From an uncultured Draconibacterium sp. (lineage in GTDB: Bacteria; Bacteroidota; Bacteroidia; Bacteroidales; Prolixibacteraceae), in the NCBI RefSeq assembly GCF_963675065.1, contig NZ_OY775906.1:3822001-3886000 (forward strand): a stretch of DNA of 64,000 nucleotides. Reading direction: 5' to 3'. Both the position numbers and the translations under genes were made by a program. Below the pieces are notes generated by a model. It did not search any database. It was given only the letters and a program-made list of their open reading frames with translations, and was not told the origin of the DNA. Of this stretch, positions 44,243 through 52,816 are shown piece by piece; within the stretch, counting starts at the first letter, position 1; the number at the start of each line of letters is the position of its first letter.

Positions 44243-45691
44243 ATGAAAAAAATTAAAATAATGGGCGCAACAGCCCTGTTGTCATTATTTTTAAGTCTTA
44301 CAATAAAGGCACAAATCGGAAAACCTTTTATTCATGATCCGTCAACCATCATGGAATGCGACGGGAAATATTATACATTTGGTACCGGAGGTGGTGGATT
44401 AATATCGGAAGACGGTTGGACCTGGAAGGGCGGGGGAGTAAGACCCGGTGGTGGAGCGGCACCCGATGCCATTAAGATTGGCGACCGCTACCTTATTATC
44501 TATGGTGCCACCGGTGGTGGTGCGAGAAGCGGACACAGGGGTACGATTCTTACCATGTGGAACAAAACACTTGATCCTAATTCTCCCGATTTTAAATACA
44601 CAGAACCCATTGTTGTTGCTGCAACAGACGGTTATGAAGAGTGTGATGCCATTGATCCCGGTGTTTTGTTGGATCCAACCACAGGACGATTATGGTGTTC
44701 ATTCGGAACCTATTATGGTACTATACGCATTATTGAACTTGACCCGAAAACCGGCAAACGTATGGAAGGAAATGAAGCCGTAGATGTGGCTGTTGCCTGC
44801 GAAGCAACAACCCTGATGTACCACAACGGTTGGTACTACCTGCTTGCTACACACGGCACTTGCTGCGATGGTTCCAATTCAACCTACAACATCGTTGTTG
44901 GTCGTTCCAGGAGTATAACAGGTCCTTACCTGGATAATGTGGGACGAACCATGTTAGAAGGTGGCGGGAAAATGGTTGCAGCATCGGGTGGAAGAGTTGT
45001 CGGTCCCGGACACTTTGGACTTATAGACCTTGGTGAAGGCGTTCAAAAAATGTCATGTCATTTTGAAGCTGATTTAGAACAAAGTGGCCGGAGTGTACTG
45101 GGTATTCGTCCGTTGCTTTGGAAAAATGACTGGCCTGTTGCCGGTGATCCTTTTAAAGAAGGAACATACGAAATTGAATCGGAAAGAAGAGGTTATGCTT
45201 TGGAATTGGTGGTTGATTTTGTGCGTATGCCACGTGGAACACGCGGATTTTGGCAAGATGCAGATGAACCGGTTGAACCAATTCCATCACAAACTTTAGA
45301 AGATGTAATTGACACCTGGCCAACGGGAGATATTGGCGTAAGAATTGGTGATTACATGTTCCGTCCGCACCAACGATGGACCATTACTGCAGTACCTGAA
45401 GCCGGTGGATATTTAGGCGGGCCTTACTATAAAATAGTTATTGAAGGTACAGAACGTGCATTGGCAGCAACAGCAGAAGCTGAAGTAATTGCAGTTCCGG
45501 AATTTACAGGTGCCGACGAGCAATTGTGGAGAATAGAGCAATTGATTGACGGAACGTTCAGAATAATGCCTAAGGTCGTTCCCAATTCAAATAAGAAGCT
45601 GGCGTTGGTATCTTCGGGTGATAGTACACCTACGCTTGCTGAATTTGATTTTAACAGCGACAATTCGAAATGGAATTTTAGGGATCATTAA
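44243..45691 (+). CDS. Glycoside hydrolase family 43 with ricin-like C-terminal domain (module copy 2)
   Basis: 482 residues from the ATG at 44243, which aligns with the start of copy 1; an ATG four codons upstream is less likely. Catalytic acids are kept (FIHDPST, CDAIDPGVL, ACEATTLMY). The N-terminal half differs from copy 1 at about one base in five in a sampled stretch, including the loops GGGARSGHRG and VAATDGYEECD near the active site. From 45041 to the stop it is about 97% identical to copy 1 with no indels. The enzymes may therefore differ in specificity while sharing a binding tail. Confidence 0.85.
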   Translation: MKKIKIMGATALLSLFLSLTIKAQIGKPFIHDPSTIMECDGKYYTFGTGGGGLISEDGWTWKGGGVRPGGGAAPDAIKIGDRYLIIYGATGGGARSGHRGTILTMWNKTLDPNSPDFKYTEPIVVAATDGYEECDAIDPGVLLDPTTGRLWCSFGTYYGTIRIIELDPKTGKRMEGNEAVDVAVACEATTLMYHNGWYYLLATHGTCCDGSNSTYNIVVGRSRSITGPYLDNVGRTMLEGGGKMVAASGGRVVGPGHFGLIDLGEGVQKMSCHFEADLEQSGRSVLGIRPLLWKNDWPVAGDPFKEGTYEIESERRGYALELVVDFVRMPRGTRGFWQDADEPVEPIPSQTLEDVIDTWPTGDIGVRIGDYMFRPHQRWTITAVPEAGGYLGGPYYKIVIEGTERALAATAEAEVIAVPEFTGADEQLWRIEQLIDGTFRIMPKVVPNSNKKLALVSSGDSTPTLAEFDFNSDNSKWNFRDH

Positions 45692-45714
45692 AAAAGGGGA
45701 TAAGAATATTTTGC

Positions 45715-45752
45715 GAAAGGCGCTTGTTGATTCAACATGCGCCTTTCTTTTT
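45715..45752 (+). terminator. Terminator after GH43 copy 2
   Basis: GAAAGGCGC (45715-45723) pairs with GCGCCTTTC (45739-45747); the loop itself contains TGTTGA/TTCAACA, extending the hairpin, and a T run follows. It lies between convergent genes. Confidence 0.8.
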
Positions 45753-45783
45753 GATTGACCAATTTTGAATCGAAATCAGGTTA

Positions 45784-46734
45784 TTAAAATGCGGGTCGGT
45801 GTTTATCATCCGGTTCCAGTAATCCCAGATAACTTCTGAATCGGGAAGGAGCAATCTGATAATTTTCCACAGCCTCTTTAACGGCACAACCGGGCTCGTG
45901 AGTATGCGAGCAATTGTTGTACTGGCAGTGCTCTGAAAATTTGAATATCTCAACAAAATAGTGCGAAATCTCCCAAGGTTCCATTTCCAAAACACCAAAG
46001 GCTTTAATTCCCGGGGTATCGATAATATACCCGCCAAAATTCAGCTTAAATAACTGAGAATAGGTTGTGGTGTGTTTTCCGGTTTTGTGTGAATCGGAAA
46101 TCTCCATGGTCTTCAAATTCAAACCCGGCTGAATAAGGTTAATCAGTGTTGATTTTCCAACGCCGCTGTGCCCGTTAATTACGTTGGTTTTGTCTTTTAA
46201 AGCTTCTTTAAACTCATCGATTCCGGTTCCTTCTTTAGCCGATGTTTTAAGGCATTTGTAGCCGATATTTCGATAGATCTGCATCAACAGGTCCATCTCT
46301 TCCGTTTCGTCTTCGTTATAACGGTCAGCTTTGTTAAAAACAATCATGACCGGAATACGATATGCTTCGGCCGATGCCAGGTAACGATCGATAAACGTGG
46401 TTGTAGTAACAGGGTATTGCATGGTTACAACCAATACTGCCTGGTCGATATTAGCAGCAATAATATGTGCCTGTTTCGAAAGATTAATAGAACGGCGAAT
46501 AATGTAGTTTTTGCGTTCGTGGATTTTGGTAATCATACCAACCTGTGCGATATTTTCGTCGGCAGACACGTTTTGGAGCGTAAATCCCACACGATCGCCC
46601 ACGGCAACGGGGTTCGTATTCCTAATTCCTTTAATGCGAAATTTGCCCTTTATTTTGCATTCGTAGGTATTTCCGTTTTCATCTTCCACGGTGTGCCAGC
46701 TGCCGGTCGATTTTATTACTAATCCTTCTTTCAA
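45784..46734 (-). CDS. rsgA: Ribosome small subunit-dependent GTPase A
   Basis: 316 residues from a TTG at 46734 (reads MKEGLVIKSTGSWH). This start is chosen because a promoter box ends 17 bases upstream; frames that begin earlier would run through the promoter. OB fold first, then the circularly permuted GTPase: NKAD (G4) precedes GHSGVGKSTL (G1) and DTPGIKAFG (G3). A C-terminal zinc knuckle follows (HCQYNNCSHTHEPGC). It helps mature the 30S subunit. A parS-like site lies just upstream. Confidence 0.93.
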   Translation of the reverse strand: MKEGLVIKSTGSWHTVEDENGNTYECKIKGKFRIKGIRNTNPVAVGDRVGFTLQNVSADENIAQVGMITKIHERKNYIIRRSINLSKQAHIIAANIDQAVLVVTMQYPVTTTTFIDRYLASAEAYRIPVMIVFNKADRYNEDETEEMDLLMQIYRNIGYKCLKTSAKEGTGIDEFKEALKDKTNVINGHSGVGKSTLINLIQPGLNLKTMEISDSHKTGKHTTTYSQLFKLNFGGYIIDTPGIKAFGVLEMEPWEISHYFVEIFKFSEHCQYNNCSHTHEPGCAVKEAVENYQIAPSRFRSYLGLLEPDDKHRPAF

Positions 46735-46750
46735 ACTCTTTAATTTTCTG

Positions 46751-46758
46751 CAAAGGTA
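46751..46758 (-). promoter_or_regulatory. Promoter box TACCTTTG for rsgA
   Basis: On the minus strand TACCTTTG, full TAnnTTTG match, about 16 bases before the TTG start; it decides the start codon. Confidence 0.6.
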
Positions 46759-46802
46759 GTTTTTCTGCTGTTTATCAGGAAATTTAGTGCTGAGCAAGCT
46801 TT

Positions 46803-46818
46803 TTTTTCACGTGGAACA
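46803..46818 (+). promoter_or_regulatory. parS-like site, one mismatch
   Basis: TTTTTCACGTGGAACA; on the minus strand it reads TGTTCCACGTGAAAAA, one mismatch to TGTTnCACGTGAAACA. It is intergenic, upstream of rsgA, 9.7 kb from the consensus site. Confidence 0.6.
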
Positions 46819-46833
46819 TCGGTGGAACATATA

Positions 46834-46873
46834 AAAAAGCACCAAGTTTGTATGGTGAAATTTGGTGCTTTTT
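46834..46873 (-). terminator. Intrinsic terminator of tdh
   Basis: 12-bp stem AAAAAGCACCAA (46834-46845) with TTGGTGCTTTTT (46862-46873), 51 bases past the tdh stop; T run on the minus strand. Confidence 0.85.
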
Positions 46874-46924
46874 GTTCTGAAGAATAGTGATAACTTCAAT
46901 TAAGCGAGGTTAGCACTAGCTATA

Positions 46925-47953
46925 TTATTCCCAATCTAGAATAATTTTACCACAATCGCCTGCTTCCATAATTTCAAATGCTTTCTGATAATCATCGGCC
47001 TTAAAACGGTGTGTAATAATAGGTGAAATATCAAGGCCGGTGGTAAGCATCATCTCCATGTGATACCAGGTTTCGTACATTTCGCGACCATAAATTCCTT
47101 TAAGTGTTAATCCTTTAAAAATAAGCTTGCTCCAGTTAATTTGAGTACGTTCGGGCAGCAGACCAAGCAAACTAATTTTACCTCCATTGTACATGTGGTT
47201 TACCATGTCGTTAAAGGCAACCGGCGATCCCGAGCATTCCAAACCAATATCGAAACCACTAACCATATGATGCACTTTCATGGCTTCCTTAATGCTTTCT
47301 TTGGTAGGATCGATAACACGTGTAGCACCCATTTTTCGGGCCATATCGCGGCGGTATTTACTTAAATCGGTGCCGATGATGTTACGGGCTCCGGCAAATT
47401 TGCAAATGGCTGCAGCCATGGCTCCAATTGGTCCGCCAATTCCGGTAATTAAAACATCTTCGCCTAACATAGGAAACGACAGAGCCGTGTGTGTGGCGTT
47501 TCCCAGCGGATCCATAATGGCCATCATTTCATCTGAAATTCGTGGATCGATGTGCAATACATTTTTCGCCGGAACAGAAATGTATTCAGCAAAACCACCA
47601 TCACGGTTTACACCAATTCCAATGGTATTGTCGCAAATATGCTGGCGCCCGCGCCTGCAATTTCTACAAAAACCACACGAAATATGTCCCTCAACGGTAA
47701 CACGTTCACCCACTTTTACACGGTCTACTTCCGAACCCACTTCAACAACGGTTCCCATGTATTCATGACCAATAGTCACCGGTGTTTTAATGGTTTGTTG
47801 CGCCCATTCGTCCCATTTATAAATATGTAAATCGGTGCCACAAATGGCTGATTTTTGTACTTTCAGGAGAATATCGTTGGGTCTCACCTTGGGCATTGGT
47901 ACATCTTCCATCCAAATACCCTTTTCAGGTTTACTTTTTACAATTGCCTTCAT
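46925..47953 (-). CDS. tdh: L-threonine 3-dehydrogenase
   Basis: 342 residues, zinc-dependent medium-chain dehydrogenase. Catalytic zinc ligands: Cys38 in SAICGTDLH and the His-Glu pair in IGHEYMG. Structural zinc Cys are in CGFCRNCRRGRQHIC. NAD site: ITGIGGPIGAMAAAI. The tetrapeptide KWDEWAQ after HIY is typical of Tdh. It oxidises threonine to 2-amino-3-ketobutyrate. No kbl ligase gene is adjacent. Single gene with its own terminator. Confidence 0.92.
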   Translation of the reverse strand: MKAIVKSKPEKGIWMEDVPMPKVRPNDILLKVQKSAICGTDLHIYKWDEWAQQTIKTPVTIGHEYMGTVVEVGSEVDRVKVGERVTVEGHISCGFCRNCRRGRQHICDNTIGIGVNRDGGFAEYISVPAKNVLHIDPRISDEMMAIMDPLGNATHTALSFPMLGEDVLITGIGGPIGAMAAAICKFAGARNIIGTDLSKYRRDMARKMGATRVIDPTKESIKEAMKVHHMVSGFDIGLECSGSPVAFNDMVNHMYNGGKISLLGLLPERTQINWSKLIFKGLTLKGIYGREMYETWYHMEMMLTTGLDISPIITHRFKADDYQKAFEIMEAGDCGKIILDWE

Positions 47954-48044
47954 TAAAATTAAACTTGTTAGTTGTTATCTGGTGCAAGTTAAAACAAAAA
48001 TATGGGTGAAAATCTAAGGAAAGTCAGTTTTGAAATTTCTTCAA

Positions 48045-49277
48045 TCAGGCAATATTTGAAGGAGCTAATTGTTTGTTCGACATGAATTTAACGGGGTACC
48101 ACGAGGCAATAAATCCAATAAATAAAACCGCGACGAATGCCAAAATGATGTCGGTAAAAATGATGTGAACCGGGTAGGCCGAAATAACAAAAGAACCACC
48201 GGCGCCAGGCAGTTTTACCAGCCCGAAAGTAATCTGAAGCCAGCATACAAAAACACCCAAAACGGTACCTAAAACGCCACCTGCCAACGAAATTAACCAG
48301 CCTTCGTAAAGAAAAATCCGGTTAATCTGTTTTTCCTGCAAACCCATGCTGCCCAGTATCGAAATATCCTCTTTTTTATCGATATAAAGCATGGTTAGGT
48401 TGCCGATCATATTTCCGGAAGCCAGCAGCAAAATAAAAACGAGGATAAAATAAACCGCCCATTTTTCCGATTTCATGGTTTTAAAAACCAGGTCGTGTTG
48501 CTGTTCCTTATTTTTCACGTGGAACCCGGCTCCCATAATTTCTTCCAGTTTATTCTGAATAGCATCAACATCGCTTCCTTCGGCAACGGATAATTCAATG
48601 GCAGAAATATCGTTCCCACTATCAAAAAGTTCGGTAGCAAACTCCTTTGATACCAGCATGTATTTGGCATCCACATCTTCGAGCACAGCAAATACTGCCG
48701 ATGGGAACAGAGAATCGTGGTTAAAAGCCCGCGATGGATTTAGCGAAACCTGTTTCCCCTTTTTGGGGACATAAACATGCAGCGGATCGAGAAAGGAAAC
48801 GCCCACTCCGAGATTATTGGCAATTCCGCGGCCCACAACGGCGTAATCAATGCCGTCTTTTTTGAGGTAATATTCACCCTCAATCAACAGCTTGTCGATA
48901 TTGGTATAATCCGGATAATTATCAGGAACACCTTTAATTGTGGCTACAAACTGTCGTTTTCCATAGCGTAACAAGGCTACCTCTTCAACAATTTCTGCAT
49001 ACGAAACCACACCGGGTAAAGCTTTTATTTGCTCAATATCAATAGTATTGGGATCGAACATTTTTCCTTCAACCGACGATATTTTAATGTCCGGATCGAA
49101 GTCGCTGTAAAACACTCCAATCAGATCAGTAAAACCGTTTAATACCGAAACGATGATGATTATAGCCATGGTGCCTACCACAATTCCGGCCATCGAAATC
49201 CATGATATTATGTTAATAATGTTCTGTTTCTTTTTTGAGAACAGGTATCGTTTTGCTATGAAAAATGATAAGTTCAA
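48045..49277 (-). CDS. ABC transporter permease of the LolC/LolE (FtsX-like) type
   Basis: 410 residues. One membrane segment near 22-48 is followed by a periplasmic MacB_PCD-like domain (about 50-265) and three C-terminal segments (about 275-300, 325-350, 370-395). Opening MNLSFFIAKRYLFSKKK and the segment GSMGLQEKQINRIFLYEGWLI are typical of LolC/E proteins, which extract lipoproteins for transfer to the outer membrane. No LolD ATPase gene is adjacent. rbfA lies 38 bases upstream in the same direction. The coding sequence contains a weak parS-like 16-mer. Confidence 0.85.
   Translation of the reverse strand: MNLSFFIAKRYLFSKKKQNIINIISWISMAGIVVGTMAIIIIVSVLNGFTDLIGVFYSDFDPDIKISSVEGKMFDPNTIDIEQIKALPGVVSYAEIVEEVALLRYGKRQFVATIKGVPDNYPDYTNIDKLLIEGEYYLKKDGIDYAVVGRGIANNLGVGVSFLDPLHVYVPKKGKQVSLNPSRAFNHDSLFPSAVFAVLEDVDAKYMLVSKEFATELFDSGNDISAIELSVAEGSDVDAIQNKLEEIMGAGFHVKNKEQQHDLVFKTMKSEKWAVYFILVFILLLASGNMIGNLTMLYIDKKEDISILGSMGLQEKQINRIFLYEGWLISLAGGVLGTVLGVFVCWLQITFGLVKLPGAGGSFVISAYPVHIIFTDIILAFVAVLFIGFIASWYPVKFMSNKQLAPSNIA
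48511..48526 (+). promoter_or_regulatory. Weak parS-like site inside the LolC/E-type gene
   Basis: TTTTTCACGTGGAACC keeps the 12-base core TTTCACGTGGAA of the other two sites but has two mismatches at the ends relative to TGTTnCACGTGAAACA. It is in coding sequence, so chance is possible. Confidence 0.4.
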
Positions 49278-49315
49278 ACGCTGGTGTTTTGTTTGAAAAC
49301 GAAAAGTTTCGGAAA

Positions 49316-49660
49316 CTATTTCTTCAGCAGGTTATCAATGTTGTCGATATAATCGAGGCTGTCGTCAATGTAAAATTCCAAATCAGGAATTACACGCAGA
49401 CTTTTTCCTGTTTTTCGGCCTAGTTCTCCACGCAGTTGTTTGCCCGAAAGTTTAATTTCTTCCAATATTTCGTTGGCAAATTCCGAGGGAAAAATGCTGA
49501 GGTGAATTCGCGCAATAGAAAGATCTTTTGTAATGCGCACTCCGGTAACGCTAAGCAATTTGCCCGGGAAACGTTCTTTGTTTATTTTTAAAAGGATTTC
49601 GGCCATTTCGCGTTGAATAAGCCTCGATATTTTATTCTGTCTTGTGCTGTATTGTTCCAT
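49316..49660 (-). CDS. rbfA: Ribosome-binding factor A
   Basis: 114 residues with the single KH-like fold of RbfA: RQNKISRLIQREMAEIL at the start, KDLSIARIHLSIFP and IPDLEFYIDDSLDYIDNIDNLL at the end. It assists late maturation of the 30S subunit, as does RsgA encoded 2.5 kb away. It precedes the LolC/E-type permease gene by 38 bases, an order seen in other Bacteroidota to my knowledge. Confidence 0.93.
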   Translation of the reverse strand: MEQYSTRQNKISRLIQREMAEILLKINKERFPGKLLSVTGVRITKDLSIARIHLSIFPSEFANEILEEIKLSGKQLRGELGRKTGKSLRVIPDLEFYIDDSLDYIDNIDNLLKK

Positions 49661-49715
49661 TGTTACTGATTATAAGCCACAAAATTACGCAAAAACCTTG
49701 GATTAGTAGCAGAAA

Positions 49716-51236
49716 TCAGTTAAACAGCGATTTTTTAAAAGCATTCCGGAGGCTTTCGTTGGGTTTAATGATGTTGTAGTTTTCCCAGAAATCCTGGTCG
49801 TAAGCACCCAGTAATTCCACAAAAATATCGTTTCGGTTAAAGCGTTCGTCTTTATTAAAACGCTTTAATTCGGTGGGTTGAATATTGGTGATCAAGAGAT
49901 CGGAAACACTGTGAAACTCGGAGTTTATACGATCTCTTTTGCTTCGAACTTTAAATTTAACCGATGCTTTTGCCGATGCCAGATGCCATTTTCCCTGGTA
50001 TTGGCGGTAATTTACCTGGTATTGTACATAAGTTGGCCGCGCTTTTACTTTTCTCGGTTTCTTTTTAATCATAATCTCTTTAGCCTTATTTAGTCCCGCT
50101 TTATTTAAACGGTAATTGGCATGCACCAATGCAAATGTTTCACGATGAACATACATTTCGCCTTCAAAGGGCGGGTAAAATTCGTCGGATTGAGCTTGAA
50201 ATTTTACCACATAAACCGGTTGGTTTTCATACCATACAACATCACTGATCTGATATGCATACACATGTTCGTATTCGGGATCAATAAAAGTTTCAACGGT
50301 TTTTACAGCATCCAGTTCGGTAATGGTAAAAGGGCCACCCATAAGTTTAAAATTGAGCCACTTAAATGGTTGTACATCACGGCTTCTTCGTCCTTTTAGT
50401 AAGCGCACCAAATCTCCGCGGGAGGTGCCAATATAAGGTGCTTTTAACACTTCCATTACCGCTTCTGAAACACTTATATAGTTTTTATCCTGTTTAACAG
50501 TTTCGCGGTAAAAGGCGGTCATTAGTTTGCTTGATGGCGTATAATTCTTTTCATAATTGGCCCGCATATTCTTCAATAATTTTTCGGGCGTGATTGCGGT
50601 AACTTTTATCTCCCTAATTTTTATTGAAGCCGGTTCAAGAATAAAAAGATCTTCGTCGAGCAATTGGTTGCCAGGCAATAACTTTTGCTCGTAGCCCATG
50701 CACGAAATTACAATGGTATCGCGGATATACAAGGGGTGAACTTTTAGCAAAAACTCTCCATCGGTATTACTGATTGTGCCAATTGGTTTATCTAAAATAG
50801 ATATCGATGCGAAAGGAATGGAACGCCCTTTTCGACTTTCGATTAGTTTGCCCGACAGGAAAAAATACTTTACCGGCACCGAATCCTGTGCTTCCGAAAG
50901 CGTTTCATTGTCTGATATTCGTGTAATAATTACCTGGTTTTGCAACTCGCTAAAACGATATTGTGTGGTATCGAGTATACTATTCAGAACAGTGTAAAGC
51001 GACTTGTCCTGGACCGTAATACTTACTTTTTGAGTGGGATTAATGATAGTGGCATCGTACGAAAAAAATACATTAGCCTGCCAACTGATCTGTTCCAAAA
51101 CAAAATCGAGCGACTGATCGGTTTGATTGATACTTATGCGGCGCTCGAAAATAGAGCCATCCTGTTGCTGGCCTTTTGTGGTAAAAGATAGCAACAGGAT
51201 GGTAATAAATATGATCAGTTGTTTTATTTGTTTCAT
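49716..51236 (-). CDS. Secreted STN-domain protein with CarboxypepD_reg-like domain, last gene of the sigma/FecR unit
   Basis: 506 residues. Signal peptide (cleavage near TKG-QQ, residue 23), STN domain (about 33-108, RRISINQTDQSLDFVLEQISWQ), then a CarboxypepD_reg-like Ig fold (about 127-215, GKLIESRKGRSIPFASISI and TDGEFLLKV). The remaining 290 residues (TAFYRETVKQDKNYISVSEAVMEV and following) resemble the DUF5686-like tail found after such domains, but there is no beta-barrel of a TonB receptor. Its ATG overlaps the protease stop by one base (TAATG). The combination suggests a receptor-like or sensing role in the envelope. Function unknown. Confidence 0.75.
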   Translation of the reverse strand: MKQIKQLIIFITILLLSFTTKGQQQDGSIFERRISINQTDQSLDFVLEQISWQANVFFSYDATIINPTQKVSITVQDKSLYTVLNSILDTTQYRFSELQNQVIITRISDNETLSEAQDSVPVKYFFLSGKLIESRKGRSIPFASISILDKPIGTISNTDGEFLLKVHPLYIRDTIVISCMGYEQKLLPGNQLLDEDLFILEPASIKIREIKVTAITPEKLLKNMRANYEKNYTPSSKLMTAFYRETVKQDKNYISVSEAVMEVLKAPYIGTSRGDLVRLLKGRRSRDVQPFKWLNFKLMGGPFTITELDAVKTVETFIDPEYEHVYAYQISDVVWYENQPVYVVKFQAQSDEFYPPFEGEMYVHRETFALVHANYRLNKAGLNKAKEIMIKKKPRKVKARPTYVQYQVNYRQYQGKWHLASAKASVKFKVRSKRDRINSEFHSVSDLLITNIQPTELKRFNKDERFNRNDIFVELLGAYDQDFWENYNIIKPNESLRNAFKKSLFN

Positions 51237-52804
51237 TAAAACATCTTTTTCAGCTCAAAAGAAGTTTTAAACTCTTCTCCGTCTCGTAATACTGTGAGTT
51301 TAATTTTTTTGTCTTCGCGGCTTTGAAGCAGCAGATTAATATCGTTTAACTCCAGCGACTGGTGGTTACTGCTGTTGATACGAATAATTTGGTCGTTTTC
51401 CTGTAATCCGGCAATGTGTGCAGGCGAGTTTTCGCGTATATCGGCAATGGTGAAAATGGGTAATCCGGGCATTGGGTTGGTAACTTCCATTCCACTCATA
51501 TTGTAATTAAAGTCTTCCCTAATTTTATGATTTGGGCGCAGTGTTAACCGGCTATTCCTGTAGTCGATTGTAACATAAAAACGCCTTAAAATTTCTGCGC
51601 CAATGGTTCCATTTCTGCCGTTCACCGAAATCAAACTGTCTATTTGTTTCGAATTCGGAAAGGCTACAATTGGTTTTGTAAGCAGTAGTGGTCCAACCCA
51701 AATGGCATCGATACGTCCTTTTGTTCCATACAGGTCGCCATTTAAACCACGGCCCAAAAATGTTTCAATGTGCTGTTGTGGCAGATTGATACGCTCGTCT
51801 GAATTTTCTGATAACCAAAGTGCGTCGCTGGCGCCGGTGTCAACCAATAGTTTTACCGGAACTTCTTTCATTTCGTCGGTAACAATTGTGGTACGTACAA
51901 ACGGTTTGTTTCCATCAAAATGCAACGGCATAATAATATCTTTTTTACGATCGCGGTATTTAAAATATTCAGGTTTGTATAATACCAGTTTTTCATTCAG
52001 GTAATCAACTTTTACAATGTAATCTTTAAACAGGTTAAAGCCGATTAATCCGTGAACAGGAATACCGAGCATGTGCGAAATCTGGAAGTTCTCGTCTATG
52101 ATCATTTGTACTTCCTGGTTACGCGCTGTTAATCCGTCGATGTGCATAACGTTATTCCCCGAGCGGTAAGCGGTAAGCGATTCTCCTTCGCCAAGTCCTT
52201 GTACCTTAACCGGCATCATATAGTTCAAATTCAGTTTATTAATAAACGGAAGCTCGGTAATAATCGGGTAGCGAACACCGGTGTCGAGAATAAAATTCAG
52301 CGTATCAGAATCGTTAATATTTACCGGAATGATAATTAAATTACTTGCGGATTTAAATTTTATGGTGATTTGTTTATCGCGTGGATTATCGAATAGAAAA
52401 CCACGGTTGGTACTGGCAAATTGTTGTGTGGTATTTTCGTATTCCATACTTTCATCGATAGGAACGTAATCGCGCACTACCAGCAGGTTGTCTTCAATTT
52501 CAAATAGCAGGTAGAAATCTTTCATCAGTTTATCGAGCACGTATTTCAGTGGCTTATTCGATACATTTAAACTGATTTTTTTATCGGCAACCATTTCTGC
52601 ATTGTACGAGTAGTCGATATCCAGGTACTTACAAATCTTTTCAATTACATCTGAAAGAGGCTCGTCTTCAGCATAAATACTGATGTTTTGATCGAGCGCT
52701 TGGCTTTTTGTATCCTGAGCAAAACTGGTGTTAGGTACCACTAACAATGCCAGCAAGGCCATTAGGACAATAATTTTTATTTTATTCCATTTTATTGGTT
52801 TCAT
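51236..52804 (-). CDS. Secreted STN-retropepsin-PDZ protein (two-lobed aspartic protease-like)
   Basis: 522 residues. Signal peptide (cleavage about residue 30, SFA-QD), STN domain (about 38-112), then two retropepsin-like lobes. Lobe one has LDTG at 173-176 and the hydrophobic-Gly motif GLIGFNLF at 252-259. Lobe two has VDTGAS at 321-326 and GTIGAEIL at 399-406. A PDZ domain closes the protein (about 440-518, ENSPAHIAGLQENDQIIRI). Two DTG triads in one chain would allow an intramolecular active site, as in pepsins. It lies 12 bases after FecR. The STN domain suggests interaction with the FecR signalling path. Confidence 0.8.
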   Translation of the reverse strand: MKPIKWNKIKIIVLMALLALLVVPNTSFAQDTKSQALDQNISIYAEDEPLSDVIEKICKYLDIDYSYNAEMVADKKISLNVSNKPLKYVLDKLMKDFYLLFEIEDNLLVVRDYVPIDESMEYENTTQQFASTNRGFLFDNPRDKQITIKFKSASNLIIIPVNINDSDTLNFILDTGVRYPIITELPFINKLNLNYMMPVKVQGLGEGESLTAYRSGNNVMHIDGLTARNQEVQMIIDENFQISHMLGIPVHGLIGFNLFKDYIVKVDYLNEKLVLYKPEYFKYRDRKKDIIMPLHFDGNKPFVRTTIVTDEMKEVPVKLLVDTGASDALWLSENSDERINLPQQHIETFLGRGLNGDLYGTKGRIDAIWVGPLLLTKPIVAFPNSKQIDSLISVNGRNGTIGAEILRRFYVTIDYRNSRLTLRPNHKIREDFNYNMSGMEVTNPMPGLPIFTIADIRENSPAHIAGLQENDQIIRINSSNHQSLELNDINLLLQSREDKKIKLTVLRDGEEFKTSFELKKMF

Positions 52805-52816
52805 GACTTTAAAGCT

